From assembly GCA_016867835.1 (NCBI GenBank), contig VGIQ01000010.1:1-41953 (forward strand): DNA of 41,953 nt. The letters are read 5' to 3'. The notes beneath the pieces are model-generated. The model was given only the letters and a program-made list of their open reading frames with translations, made no database searches and was not told where the DNA came from. The position numbers and the translations under genes are program-made. Position 1 is the first letter of the stretch; the number at the start of each line of letters is the position of its first letter. Source of the DNA: Calditrichota bacterium. Its GTDB lineage: Bacteria > Electryoneota > AABM5-125-24 > Hatepunaeales > Hatepunaeaceae. Positions 16,105 through 23,687 of this stretch are shown in pieces.

Positions 16105-16662
16105 ATGATCAATTGCGAACTATTTGAGCGCGATTTCAAGGCCTGGCAGGATAAGGAACTCGCCGGCGAGGCGATGCGAGGGATGGACGATCACTCCCGC
16201 ACTTGCGCGCATTGTGCTACGTTTACTGCCGATGCTGCCAACTTGCGCCGGCGGCTGGCGAAATTGCGTCCTTATCAGCCTTACAACGAGTTTGAGCATG
16301 ATCTTGGCGTTGCCCTGAGGTCATTGCGTCGGCGCGGATCAGGTGCATCCATGCGTCGGGCCGGATGGACGGTTGTGGGGGCTGGTCTGGCTACCGGCTT
16401 GGCTATCGGCTTGTTGATGATCCTACCCGAACCGGCCGTTTCGCCCACCCGGCTGGCTACAGTCCCGCCGGTAACGAACTCGACCGTCGTTCCCGCTCTG
16501 CCTGTCACGCAACCGGCCGATGCGGCGTCGGTCAACGTTCCATCTGTGGCTGAGGCGCGCCGGGATAGCGGAAACAGCCGCAGCGACTCACTTCCGCGGG
16601 ATGTAACTCCCGCCTATGATGTCAATCGCCATTCGCAGGTCGTCTCAGGTAGCGGCCGATAA
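16105..16662 (+). CDS. Membrane anti-sigma factor with HxxxCxxC zinc-finger domain
   Basis: A 185-residue protein of the ZAS (zf-HC2) type. The N-terminal cytoplasmic domain contains HSRTCAHC (about residues 30-37), the zinc-binding HxxxCxxC motif that grips ECF sigma factors. A single transmembrane helix follows (about 87-106, GWTVVGAGLATGLAIGLLMI), then a Pro/Thr/Val/Ser-rich periplasmic tail of about 80 residues without recognisable fold. It begins 77 bases after the sigma gene and ends just before a strong terminator, defining a holA-sigma-anti-sigma transcription unit. Signal-dependent release, possibly by proteolysis, is inferred from the family. Confidence 0.85.
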   Translation: MINCELFERDFKAWQDKELAGEAMRGMDDHSRTCAHCATFTADAANLRRRLAKLRPYQPYNEFEHDLGVALRSLRRRGSGASMRRAGWTVVGAGLATGLAIGLLMILPEPAVSPTRLATVPPVTNSTVVPALPVTQPADAASVNVPSVAEARRDSGNSRSDSLPRDVTPAYDVNRHSQVVSGSGR

Positions 16663-16686
16663 GGGTCTGGCGAAGTAGGTGCAGTT

Positions 16687-16719
16687 AAAGGGCACGGTCC
16701 TCTACCGTGCCCTTTTTTT
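16687..16719 (+). terminator. Rho-independent terminator after the anti-sigma gene
   Basis: AAAGGGCACGGT (16687-16698) and ACCGTGCCCTTT (16704-16715) form a perfect 12-base stem around a CCTCT loop, and the T run extends to 16719. This is the clearest terminator in the window. It also separates the plus-strand unit from the convergent minus-strand pgeF gene. Confidence 0.92.
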
Positions 16720-16735
16720 CATTGAATCGCCGACG

Positions 16736-17506
16736 TTACCGGAATAGGCCGGTTACCAGCGCCATTGCCACTGTTGCAGTTCCGTCTCGCCGGTATGATG
16801 AGAAGTGTAGATTGCAGGACGTGCAGATGCCGGAGTCGGTGATGGACTCCGGCGCCAGGTCGAGTGCCTTTAACTCACGCTGGATAAAAGAAGGAAGGTC
16901 GAGTCGCGTCTGCCCGCTGTTCACTGCTTTACAATTATCTGGAAACTGATCCGCGACCTCCGGCCCCACCGGATAGCAGCACTTCCCGATAGTCGGCCCG
17001 ATCCAAGCCTGCATCCGCTTAGGAAAAGCCCCTCTTGAGGCCATAGCATCTACCAGAGCCGGGATGATGCCGGATCGCAGTCCTCTCCATCCGGCGTGAG
17101 CCTGTCCCAGCACCTGTTTCACCCGATCGTATATTACGATCGGCGCGCAATCGGCGTGGGTGGTAAGCATCGTAACTTCACTATAAGTGGTTATCATTCC
17201 GTCGATACCGGGTAGTCCGTTGTCGCGCATTGCCCCGCGCCCAACATCCTCCGGCGTTACGACCGCGATCCCGGCGCTGTGGACTAACTCACCCGCCACA
17301 ACCCGCTCCCAATCGAAGCCATACCGGGTCAGAAAGCGCTTGCGATTGGCTGCTACGACCTCTTTCGGCGCGCGCTTGAAGGACATCTGACCGTCCTGAC
17401 GGAGCGATAGGGCAAAGCGAATCTCGCCAACCCATTCAGGGAGGCGCACGATCTCAGAATCTTGCGGCATTAAAGACATGGCTTGCGTTGGATTCAACCT
17501 GAACAT
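16736..17506 (-). CDS. pgeF: Polyphenol oxidase / purine nucleoside phosphorylase family protein (YfiH, DUF152)
   Basis: A LACC1/YfiH family protein. Members act on purine nucleosides, and PgeF in E. coli removes misincorporated L-Ser from peptidoglycan precursors. Zinc-ligand motifs are intact: THADCAPIVIYD, GQAHAGWRGLRSGI and IGPTIGKCCYPVGPEV, with CTSCNLHFSSYRRDG near the C-terminus. The ATG at 17506 gives 256 residues; ATG at 17479 is a nearly equal alternative, and neither has a clear Shine-Dalgarno. The 5' end lies across the start of the plus-strand lipoprotein gene, so the two divergent genes share or overlap their control regions. Confidence 0.88.
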   Translation of the reverse strand: MFRLNPTQAMSLMPQDSEIVRLPEWVGEIRFALSLRQDGQMSFKRAPKEVVAANRKRFLTRYGFDWERVVAGELVHSAGIAVVTPEDVGRGAMRDNGLPGIDGMITTYSEVTMLTTHADCAPIVIYDRVKQVLGQAHAGWRGLRSGIIPALVDAMASRGAFPKRMQAWIGPTIGKCCYPVGPEVADQFPDNCKAVNSGQTRLDLPSFIQRELKALDLAPESITDSGICTSCNLHFSSYRRDGTATVAMALVTGLFR

Positions 17507-17521
17507 AACTTGAAAGATACT

Positions 17522-18337
17522 TTGCTGCAGCGACGACTCCAAACTACCGATCGTTTCAGGCAACGACGATGGTGGCGACTATTAGCACCTGCCGCGGTTC
17601 TGTTGCTGCTGGCAAGTTGCGCAGTTGACGAAGGCGGCTCAAGGGAGGTTGAGCGGGACGTTGGTCTCTACTGGGGGCCGGGCGTTTGGGTCGAGAGCGC
17701 TATTGCCACCCGGACCGCACTGCGTGCGCTTCAGATTGACTTCGACACGCTCGGTATAAGCTCACTGATGCGGGGTGGAGCAGGGCGTTTTCGCACTTTG
17801 ATCGTCCCGGGAGGTGATCCCCGGGAAATGGTCGAGTCGCTGGGACCAGTAGGGCTCGACCGGATCCGGTCATTTGTGTCGTCGGAAGGAGGGTTCATCG
17901 GGCTTGGTGGCGGAGCTGCATTAGCCGGACCAACTGTGAGCAGCGAAGCCGGGCTGGGACTGCTCACCACACCTGCCCGTTGGCCGGTCGACCTTATCGC
18001 TCCCTACCCGCAGCATTCGATGACGGATATCGACCGCCGCACCGGAGCATTACTGATCCCCGGCGCGCCCGGGTATCAGACCCTTTACCGGTGGGGGCCC
18101 GAATTTCCCAACCCTGATCCCAGTCGGACGGAAGTCATCTATCTTTATCGACAAACTGGCACCCCATCGCTGGTAACAACTGCCTACGGCTCCGGTTACG
18201 TGGTCCTGGCTGGTTTCCAGCCCGAGTTCGAGGAAGGCACCGGCGCCGATAGCAGCGGATTCGGCGCCGATCTCGTCGATCCCGACTCCGAGCGCGCCCT
18301 GCTCCGGGCAATGATCGACTATTCACTTGGAAGGTGA
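17522..18337 (+). CDS. Lipoprotein with BPL_N / class I amidotransferase-like domain lacking the nucleophile Cys
   Basis: The N-terminus has Arg residues (RRWWR), a hydrophobic stretch and a lipobox ending LLASC, so the mature protein is probably a lipid-anchored periplasmic or outer-membrane protein. The body resembles the N-terminal domain of biotin-protein ligase (BPL_N) in the class I glutamine amidotransferase fold: VGLYWGPGVWVES, FRTLIVPGGDPREM, GGFIGLGGGAALAG, then GSGYVVLAGFQPEFE. The nucleophile elbow, normally with Cys, reads GLGGGAALA, so amidotransferase chemistry is unlikely. The start is uncertain: TTG at 17522 follows GAAAG, but TTG at 17510 or 17483 are also open. The 5' end overlaps the divergent pgeF region. 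Confidence 0.75.
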   Translation: MLQRRLQTTDRFRQRRWWRLLAPAAVLLLLASCAVDEGGSREVERDVGLYWGPGVWVESAIATRTALRALQIDFDTLGISSLMRGGAGRFRTLIVPGGDPREMVESLGPVGLDRIRSFVSSEGGFIGLGGGAALAGPTVSSEAGLGLLTTPARWPVDLIAPYPQHSMTDIDRRTGALLIPGAPGYQTLYRWGPEFPNPDPSRTEVIYLYRQTGTPSLVTTAYGSGYVVLAGFQPEFEEGTGADSSGFGADLVDPDSERALLRAMIDYSLGR

Positions 18338-18341
18338 GAGC

Positions 18342-18665
18342 ATGCCGCTGAAATCTATTGACATCGCCCGCCTCCGCATAGGTCACACTCAAGCCGAGTT
18401 CTATCTGGCTTGCGAACGAACCGGCAAGCCCGGAGGCGACTTCGAAGGCCCGATGATCATCCTGACGCCGCAAGCAGCCAAGAGCCTGCAGCGCCAATTA
18501 AAGCAGTCGCTGCCCGGGGGTTCTACCGTAACGATGCAATCCGGCAGGCGTAAAGAATCAATCGCCAGGCAGGTCATCAAAGCCCTCTACAAGAGCCGTC
18601 AAGTATCGAGCAAGATGGTCTCGGTCAACACCTCCCGCCGACGTCATCTACCCGATAAGGAGTGA
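18342..18665 (+). CDS. DUF3467-like small protein
   Basis: A 107-residue protein with the DUF3467 pattern: LRIGHTQAEFYLACERTG near the N-terminus, then MIILTPQAAKSLQRQLKQSL, resembling the family core of a beta strand pair followed by an amphipathic helix. The C-terminal 40 residues are Arg/Lys/Ser-rich (SGRRKESIARQVIKALYKSR) and probably disordered or nucleic-acid-facing. The family function is unknown to me. ATG at 18342 follows GGTGAG, in frame with a short reading from TTG 18327. It lies 4 bases after the lipoprotein gene and one base before the peptidase gene, so it is within an operon. Confidence 0.75.
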   Translation: MPLKSIDIARLRIGHTQAEFYLACERTGKPGGDFEGPMIILTPQAAKSLQRQLKQSLPGGSTVTMQSGRRKESIARQVIKALYKSRQVSSKMVSVNTSRRRHLPDKE

Positions 18666-18666
18666 C

Positions 18667-19848
18667 TTGGAAGACTTCTTGAAAATCGGGGAACAACTCA
18701 CCGCCGCGCAACTGGACGGCTGGCTCATCTACGATTTCCGCGGCTCGAATCCAATACTTGCCCGCATCCTGGGTCTCAAGCCCTGGACCACACGACGGCT
18801 CTACTTTTTATTACGACCCCATAAGGGACCCCTTTGTATCGCGCACCGGATCGACGCAACGATGCTGCCACCGCTGGATGCCGATCTTCATATCTATGGC
18901 GACCGGCAGGAATTAAGCCGCTTGCTTGACAAATGCCTCGAGAGCGTCAAACGCCTGGCAATGGAGTATGTCCCGGATGGCGCGTTGCCGGCAGTAGCCT
19001 ATGTCGATGCCGGAACTATCGAGAACATTCGTTCAAGAGATATTGAAGTCGTCTCATCCGGGAATCTGATCCAGGCAGTTACAGCAGTATGGTCGCCGGA
19101 AGCACAGGCGCGGCACCTTGAAGTGTCGCGACAAGTCGCTGCGATCAAGGATAATGCCTTCGCAATGATCCGGGAAGCGCTGATTGCCGACCGCACAATA
19201 AACGAATTCGATGTTCAGAGGTTCATCCTCACTGAATTCGACCGGCTGGGGTTGGAAACTGAAGAGATGCCGGTTGTCTCCACCAACGAAAGAAGTGGCG
19301 ACCCGCATTACTATCCCACCGAATCGCGGCACCATACGATCCAAAGAGGCGACTGGGTCTTGATCGACCTTTGGGCTCGTGCTCCCGGATCGCAGCATAT
19401 CTTTAGCGACATCACCTGGGTTGGCAAGTGGGGCGAGCCATCGGCGGAACAGCAACGGGTCTTCGACGTCGTTCGGTCGGCGCGGGATGCCGTTGTTATG
19501 CGAGTCGAGGAAGCGGCTTTGAAAGGGGAAGGGCTGCAAGGCCGCGATCTTGATAATGTCGCGCGAGGAGTCATCGACGCTGCTGGATATGGTGCGGCTT
19601 TCTTCCACCGAACCGGACATTCGCTCTCGCCCGGCGATCATGTTCACGGGCTTGGCGTCAACCTTGACAACTTCGAAACCGATGACCGCCGCAACCTTAT
19701 ACCGGGCATAGGATTCACCGTTGAACCGGGTATCTACCTATCGGGCTTTGGTGTCCGGCTGGAGATCAACATCTATATGAAAGCCGACGGCCCATTGGTA
19801 ACGTCACCGGTTCAGGACCGTATCATCCGTCTCGACCTTAGCCAATGA
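18667..19848 (+). CDS. M24 family metallopeptidase (Xaa-Pro aminopeptidase-like)
   Basis: A 393-residue creatinase/aminopeptidase P-fold protein: an N-terminal creatinase-like domain (about 1-155) and a C-terminal pita-bread domain. The five metal ligands appear in place: Asp in VLIDLWAR, Asp in FSDITWVG, His in FHRTGHSLSPGDHVHG, Glu in GFTVEPGIYL and Glu in VRLEINIY. The spacing around the first ligand is unusual (DLWARAPGSQH rather than DxG), so substrate specificity is uncertain. It starts with TTG at 18667 after an AAGGAG ribosome binding site and ends in a four-base ATGA overlap with the next gene. No signal peptide; cytoplasmic. Confidence 0.88.
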   Translation: MEDFLKIGEQLTAAQLDGWLIYDFRGSNPILARILGLKPWTTRRLYFLLRPHKGPLCIAHRIDATMLPPLDADLHIYGDRQELSRLLDKCLESVKRLAMEYVPDGALPAVAYVDAGTIENIRSRDIEVVSSGNLIQAVTAVWSPEAQARHLEVSRQVAAIKDNAFAMIREALIADRTINEFDVQRFILTEFDRLGLETEEMPVVSTNERSGDPHYYPTESRHHTIQRGDWVLIDLWARAPGSQHIFSDITWVGKWGEPSAEQQRVFDVVRSARDAVVMRVEEAALKGEGLQGRDLDNVARGVIDAAGYGAAFFHRTGHSLSPGDHVHGLGVNLDNFETDDRRNLIPGIGFTVEPGIYLSGFGVRLEINIYMKADGPLVTSPVQDRIIRLDLSQ

Positions 19849-20642
19849 GTGAGTCAGCCCACCCGGAAGCATCGGACCTGCTGGAACTCCCCTACCCGGC
19901 TCTTTTCCTGGCTGACTGCCATATCCCGCTTGTCGTCCGCCCGGGGCAGGAGACTTGGCGCAGCCGGGTGATTCAATTTCTACGTGAGGTTGGACCTTCG
20001 GCAAGGTCACTTGTGCTGCTGGGCGACCTCTTTGACTTTTGGTTCGAATGGCGTCGCGTCGTTCCGGGTGCGGCTTTTCCAGTCCTTGAGGCAATCGCCG
20101 GCCTGTGCCGTCAAGGCGTCCAAGTGCTCTACATTGGTGGCAATCACGACGGGCACATCGGGCAATTCCTGCAGAACGAGGTTGGAATACGCATCTCGCG
20201 GCAGCCGGTCGATGCGCTCATCGGCGAGAAACGCTTCCACCTGATCCACGGCGACGGACTGGCACCGCGCGATCGCGGCTATCGACTCCTGCGCCGCATC
20301 GTCCGATGGGGGCCAACCGAACACCTCTATCGTCTAATCCACCCCGACCTCGGTATCTACCTCGCATATTGTCTCTCCGGAACATCGCGCAGCCATTTCG
20401 GTGAAGCCGGACGGACGACTGCCGAAGACTACCGCAAGTATGCGCGAACAGTCATCGACCGGGGCTTTGACTTCGTCGTCATGGGGCATCGCCATGAAGC
20501 CGAATGGCTGCCTCACAGCAGCGGCGGGATGCTCGCCATCGGGGACTGGATCAGAAAGGGTAGTTACGGGTGGTTCGACGGGAAGCGGGCAATCCTAAGA
20601 TTTTATAATAATGATAGTAACGCTGCTTCCTATAACCAATGA
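19845..20642 (+). CDS. lpxH: Metallophosphoesterase, UDP-2,3-diacylglucosamine diphosphatase type (LpxH-like)
   Basis: Calcineurin-like phosphoesterase expected to hydrolyse UDP-2,3-diacylglucosamine to lipid X in lipid A synthesis. All metal motifs are present: FLADCHIP (H for the usual DxH), LLGDLFDFWFEW, GGNHDGHIGQFL, IHGDGLAPRDRGYRLL and VMGHRHEAEW. The LFDFWFEWR sequence is a hallmark of the LpxH group rather than generic phosphoesterases. At 265 residues it is slightly longer than E. coli LpxH (240), as in FCB homologues. Translation is coupled to the peptidase gene through ATGA. No other lipid A genes are nearby. A 500-base noncoding region follows. Confidence 0.83.
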   Translation: MSESAHPEASDLLELPYPALFLADCHIPLVVRPGQETWRSRVIQFLREVGPSARSLVLLGDLFDFWFEWRRVVPGAAFPVLEAIAGLCRQGVQVLYIGGNHDGHIGQFLQNEVGIRISRQPVDALIGEKRFHLIHGDGLAPRDRGYRLLRRIVRWGPTEHLYRLIHPDLGIYLAYCLSGTSRSHFGEAGRTTAEDYRKYARTVIDRGFDFVVMGHRHEAEWLPHSSGGMLAIGDWIRKGSYGWFDGKRAILRFYNNDSNAASYNQ

Positions 20643-20675
20643 TTGCTTGAAGTGAAAGGTGATGGTAAGATCGTC

Positions 20676-20736
20676 GTTCCCGCTAAGGCGGGAACCCAGT
20701 CCGGCATGACAGACCTCCTTTTGTGACCTGTCATGC
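20676..20736. repeat. Intergenic REP-like palindromes
   Basis: Two adjacent inverted repeats follow the LpxH-like gene. GTTCCCGC (20676-20683) pairs with GCGGGAAC (20688-20695) around TAAG, followed by CCAGT, and GCATGACAG (20704-20712) pairs with CTGTCATGC (20728-20736). The first has the form of REP-type elements scattered in many bacterial genomes. A transcription-end role is possible, but no T run follows. Confidence 0.5.
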
Positions 20737-20746
20737 GATACGATTG

Positions 20747-20785
20747 TGTCACCCATCTCCCCGCACGTTTGTTACCCATCTCCCC
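20747..20785. repeat. Direct repeats resembling an insertion-sequence end
   Basis: TGTCACCCATCTCCCC (20747-20762) and TGTTACCCATCTCCCC (20770-20785) agree at 15 of 16 positions. Such tandem TGTNACCCAT(C/G)TCCCC motifs recall the ends of IS481-family elements as I remember them. No transposase gene is seen nearby, so this would be a solo end or relic. A separate CCCCCGC-TGA-GCGGGGG hairpin (20796-20812) follows. Confidence 0.35.
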
Positions 20786-20944
20786 AGACTATACACCCCC
20801 GCTGAGCGGGGGGACAAAACAAGATGATACTGCACCCATTAATAATGACGATTGACTGACAAAGAAACCTGCCGTTTGTTCCTTCCGGCTTCCCAAACCC
20901 CTCTGACTTTCGTCCCCACTCACTATACATACCATTAGACGAGA

Positions 20945-20980
20945 TAATGAGAGCGAGCATTCTCTCGTTATGATTATAAT
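20945..20980 (+). promoter_or_regulatory. TATAAT box with upstream inverted repeat
   Basis: A perfect TATAAT (20975-20980) is preceded by the inverted repeat TAATGAGAG (20945-20953) / CTCTCGTTA (20962-20970), nine pairs with one wobble. No consensus -35 is present, so the repeat may be a binding site for an activator or repressor. It is 166 bases upstream of the cytochrome b gene at 21146. The rest of the 20.64-21.15 kb gap shows no convincing gene on either strand. Confidence 0.35.
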
Positions 20981-21145
20981 ATAACGAATACCTGTGTAGT
21001 ATCCCTCAATGACCCGTCTGTAAGGCGAAAAAACGCGCGCTTGCAATTGCATATAGTTAATACGATAACGAATAGCCTTGAATGGCGTGGCACGGCGTTC
21101 GCAAAGTATGAGTCTGAACACCTCACACTCCTTATCAAAGGCAAG

Positions 21146-21802
21146 ATGGAAAGTTGGATTGCATTCGGAAGAGGCCCGCTCTTTCGACTCTCGTTTGGCC
21201 TAATGCTATTGGGACTGGCACGGATCATTTTTCTGGCGGCGATGCGACAGAACGGCGCCGCATCGCCACAAGGTCTCTGGTCCGGTCGGGACCGTTGGAT
21301 GGCGTCTTTGAAGAATCCCTTTACGGCTGTCATCCTTCTGATCTTCCATGTAAGCCTGATTCTGGTGCCGCTCTTTCTACCGGCGCATGTGATTCAATGG
21401 AAGCAAAACGTCGGCTTCGCCTGGCTGCCTATTTCACAGCGACTCTCGGACATGCTGACGATAGCGCTCATAGCGACTGCCATCGCACTGCTTGCCATCC
21501 GGGTCGGGCGCATCATCGTCGGTCAACTGCGCCCTTCAAAGGGGCTAATATGGCCGATCTTCCTGATAATACCCTTTATTAGCGGCTTTATCTGCGTCAA
21601 CCTTGACGTGACGCCCAATGTCTATTACGGCTCACTCTTGATTCATGTCTATAGCGGCAACCTGGTGATGCTGGCGCTGCCGTTCACGCGGATGGCGGCT
21701 TGCATCCTCGAACCACTGGCAGTCGCAACAGTAGCGCTTTCGCCGGTTCCGGCTCTACGGCGTTGGTTCTTGAAGACCGGGCTGGCCGCGGAGGATATCT
21801 AA
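21146..21802 (+). CDS. NarI/DsrM-like membrane cytochrome b
   Basis: A 218-residue integral membrane protein with about five to six hydrophobic segments (for example FRLSFGLMLLGLARIIFLA, AVILLIFHVSLILVPLF and LTIALIATAIALLAI). Histidines in IFHVSLILVPLFLPAH and IHVYSGNLVMLALPFTR are placed to bind two b hemes near opposite membrane faces, as in the gamma subunit of nitrate reductase, DsrM and HmcE. It probably exchanges electrons with menaquinone. ATG at 21146 follows AAAGG; an upstream TTG start at 21041 would add residues that do not look membrane-like. It starts a four-gene redox module that continues with Fe-S, NrfD-like and multiheme proteins. Confidence 0.75.
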   Translation: MESWIAFGRGPLFRLSFGLMLLGLARIIFLAAMRQNGAASPQGLWSGRDRWMASLKNPFTAVILLIFHVSLILVPLFLPAHVIQWKQNVGFAWLPISQRLSDMLTIALIATAIALLAIRVGRIIVGQLRPSKGLIWPIFLIIPFISGFICVNLDVTPNVYYGSLLIHVYSGNLVMLALPFTRMAACILEPLAVATVALSPVPALRRWFLKTGLAAEDI

Positions 21803-21803
21803 T

Positions 21804-22355
21804 ATGAAGGCAATTCTGACCGATGTTACGCACTGCATCGGCTGCAGACAGTGCGTAATGGCTTGCAAGAAGGCCAACGAACTCGAAGACGAACTGCCGC
21901 GCCGGTGGGTGCTCGAGGACGGACTCTCGGCGCACAACTGGACGGCAGTGCTCGAAACCGACGGCGTCTTTGTTCGTAAGCAGTGCCGGCATTGTCTCGA
22001 ACCGGCTTGCGCATCGGTTTGCCCGGTGGCTGCACTTCACAAGCACGAATCGGGTGCGGTGATCTACGACTCCAACAAGTGCACGGGTTGCCGCTACTGC
22101 ATGATGTCGTGCGCGTTTGGGATACCGCGCTACAAATGGGAGAGCCGGGTCCCGACGGTCGCGAAGTGTGTGTTGTGCTATAAGCGCATCGAGCAGGGGC
22201 TCCAGCCGGCCTGCACCAGCACCTGCCCGGTCAAAGCCACCATATCTGGCGAGCGCGCCGATCTCTTGAAGAGGCACGCAAGCGCATTGCTCTGCACCCC
22301 GATCGCTACATCGACAAGATATGGGGCGAACACGATGTGGGCGGGACGGCGGTGA
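21804..22355 (+). CDS. HybA/DsrO/HmcB-type ferredoxin with four [4Fe-4S] sites, frameshifted near its C-terminus
   Basis: Electron-carrying iron-sulfur subunit with cysteine groups for four [4Fe-4S] clusters: CIGCRQCVMACK, CRHCLEPACASVCP, CTGCRYCMMSC and the split CVLC...CTSTCP. Residues 1-155 read normally. After GERADLL the frame drifts into RHASALLCTPIATS and stops at 22355. The expected continuation, EARKRIALHPDRYIDKIW followed by VGGTAVIYISHIDLDF, is intact in the plus-two frame, so one base appears to be missing at about 22263-22267. The true protein would continue in the next frame and end in a membrane helix. There is no visible signal peptide. It starts one base after the cytochrome b gene. 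Confidence 0.82.
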   Translation: MKAILTDVTHCIGCRQCVMACKKANELEDELPRRWVLEDGLSAHNWTAVLETDGVFVRKQCRHCLEPACASVCPVAALHKHESGAVIYDSNKCTGCRYCMMSCAFGIPRYKWESRVPTVAKCVLCYKRIEQGLQPACTSTCPVKATISGERADLLKRHASALLCTPIATSTRYGANTMWAGRR

Positions 22356-23071
22356 TCTACATCAGCCACATCGATCTCGATTTCCTCACTTACGGCCAGA
22401 AATTGTCTCGCGAGCCGCTGCCGCGTCTTACGGCTCCGGCGATGGAAGCGGTTCCCTACACCTTCGTCGGTATGGGGATCTTTATGACCGGCTTGCACTG
22501 GATCATTCGGAGGCGGATGAAGGCTGGTGAGGGAGATGGAGGAGCGAGTCATTCTGTCACGAAGGCGGGGAATCTGAAGGAGGCAGCGATGACGACCCGC
22601 GTTCGTAACGTCAAACTGGGCTTATGGGGGATTACGGGCCTCGGCGGTGCGGTGGCGATCATGCGCCTCTTCTTTGGCTTGGGAGCGACGACCAATCTCT
22701 CCGACGGGACGCCCTGGGGGCTCTGGATTGGGTTCGATGTGATGGGCGGGGTAGCGCTCGCTGCCGGCGGCTTCGTCATCACCGCCACGGTCTATATCTT
22801 CCGCCGGGAGGAATTTCATCCTATCGTCCGGCCGGCGGTGTTGACGGCGTTTCTGGGCTATATAGCAGTCATCATCGGACTACTCTTCGATCTGGGCCTA
22901 CCCTGGAACATCTGGAGGCCGATGGTCAAGCGGCTTAATCCCCGCGCTCAAATTCGATCCGACGATGGTCTTCATTCTACTGGCGGGATTTGGGCTGGCG
23001 GCAATGTCCGGTGCGACGGTGCGGAGCCGAGGAATCGAAGAGACGCCGGTGCATCGCGCCCGCGGTGGTGA
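22337..23071 (+). pseudogene. Displaced C-terminus of the ferredoxin joined in frame to a truncated NrfD/HybB-like membrane subunit
   Basis: The first part (to about 22558) is the missing end of the upstream ferredoxin: VGGTAVIYISHIDLDFLTYG and a membrane helix VPYTFVGMGIFMTGLHWII. There is no stop before ATG 22589, which has a strong GAAGGAGG site and begins an NrfD/HybB-like quinone-interacting protein. That protein has about four hydrophobic segments (LGLWGITGLGGAVAIM, WGLWIGFDVMGGVALA, PAVLTAFLGYIAVIIGLLFD) and the family stretch LGLPWNIWRPM. After about 113 residues, near 22925, recognisable sequence stops and the frame runs through unrelated codons to 23071. HybB proteins are usually 300-400 residues, so roughly two thirds is missing. 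Confidence 0.7.
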
Positions 23072-23687
23072 TACGCTCTGGATCGACGGCAACATCGACG
23101 GATTTGGAGCGATTTTTTCGCACAAGAACCATATGCGCGGAGCATGGCGGGGTGACCTTTGCATCGAATGTCACGAGGCGCCTCCGACTTTTACCGACGG
23201 GCACTTGATCGGAGATCGCGAGTCGGATCCGACCTGCGTCCGGTGTCATCACATGAACCTTCCCCGCGATGCCAACACCGGCTGCGCGACCTGCCATCGC
23301 GACATGTACCGGCCGACCGATGCCTTTGGTCATGTCTGGCATTCATCACGGTTCGGGGCCGATCTCGGTTGCTATGAATGCCATGCTCGCGGTGAGCCGA
23401 AAGTATCTGAGAACGCTCCCAAGTGCACCAAGTGCCACAGCGACTTAGTTGCCGAAGGCTCGACGATTGAGTTCCATCACTATCAGGCTCCAGGCTACGT
23501 CGAAGCGATGCACAATCTCTGCATCACCTGTCACAATGCCAAGGCGGAGATCAATGGGCAACCTGATCTGGCGCGGTGTGCGACCTGCCATCCCGGACAA
23601 CGCGACTTCATCGACCGCATCGATCTGGCTGCCCGGCACCGGCATTTGAAGGGGAAAAGGGTGGTGTTGCCGCTCCTAAGGGAGTGA
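22965..23687 (+). CDS. Seven-heme periplasmic cytochrome c
   Basis: A 240-residue multiheme cytochrome with seven CXXCH motifs: CIECH, CVRCH, CATCH, CYECH, CTKCH, CITCH and CATCH, with further histidines that can serve as distal ligands (FSHKNH, HHMN, HVWHSSRF). The N-terminus MVFILLAGFGLAAMSGATV looks like a signal sequence, but has no positive charge before its hydrophobic core, and the reading frame is open upstream (ALKFDPT). The true start may therefore be lost together with the end of the HybB-like gene, whose out-of-frame tail it overlaps by 107 bases. By position it would be the HmcA/DsrJ-like partner that takes electrons from the membrane module. Confidence 0.82.
   Translation: MVFILLAGFGLAAMSGATVRSRGIEETPVHRARGGDTLWIDGNIDGFGAIFSHKNHMRGAWRGDLCIECHEAPPTFTDGHLIGDRESDPTCVRCHHMNLPRDANTGCATCHRDMYRPTDAFGHVWHSSRFGADLGCYECHARGEPKVSENAPKCTKCHSDLVAEGSTIEFHHYQAPGYVEAMHNLCITCHNAKAEINGQPDLARCATCHPGQRDFIDRIDLAARHRHLKGKRVVLPLLRE

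Noticed and set aside
20772-21333. Several minus-strand reading frames in the 20.8-21.3 kb region
   Set aside because: Low-complexity, no domain or ribosome site, and they overlap promoter-like sequence or the cytochrome b gene.
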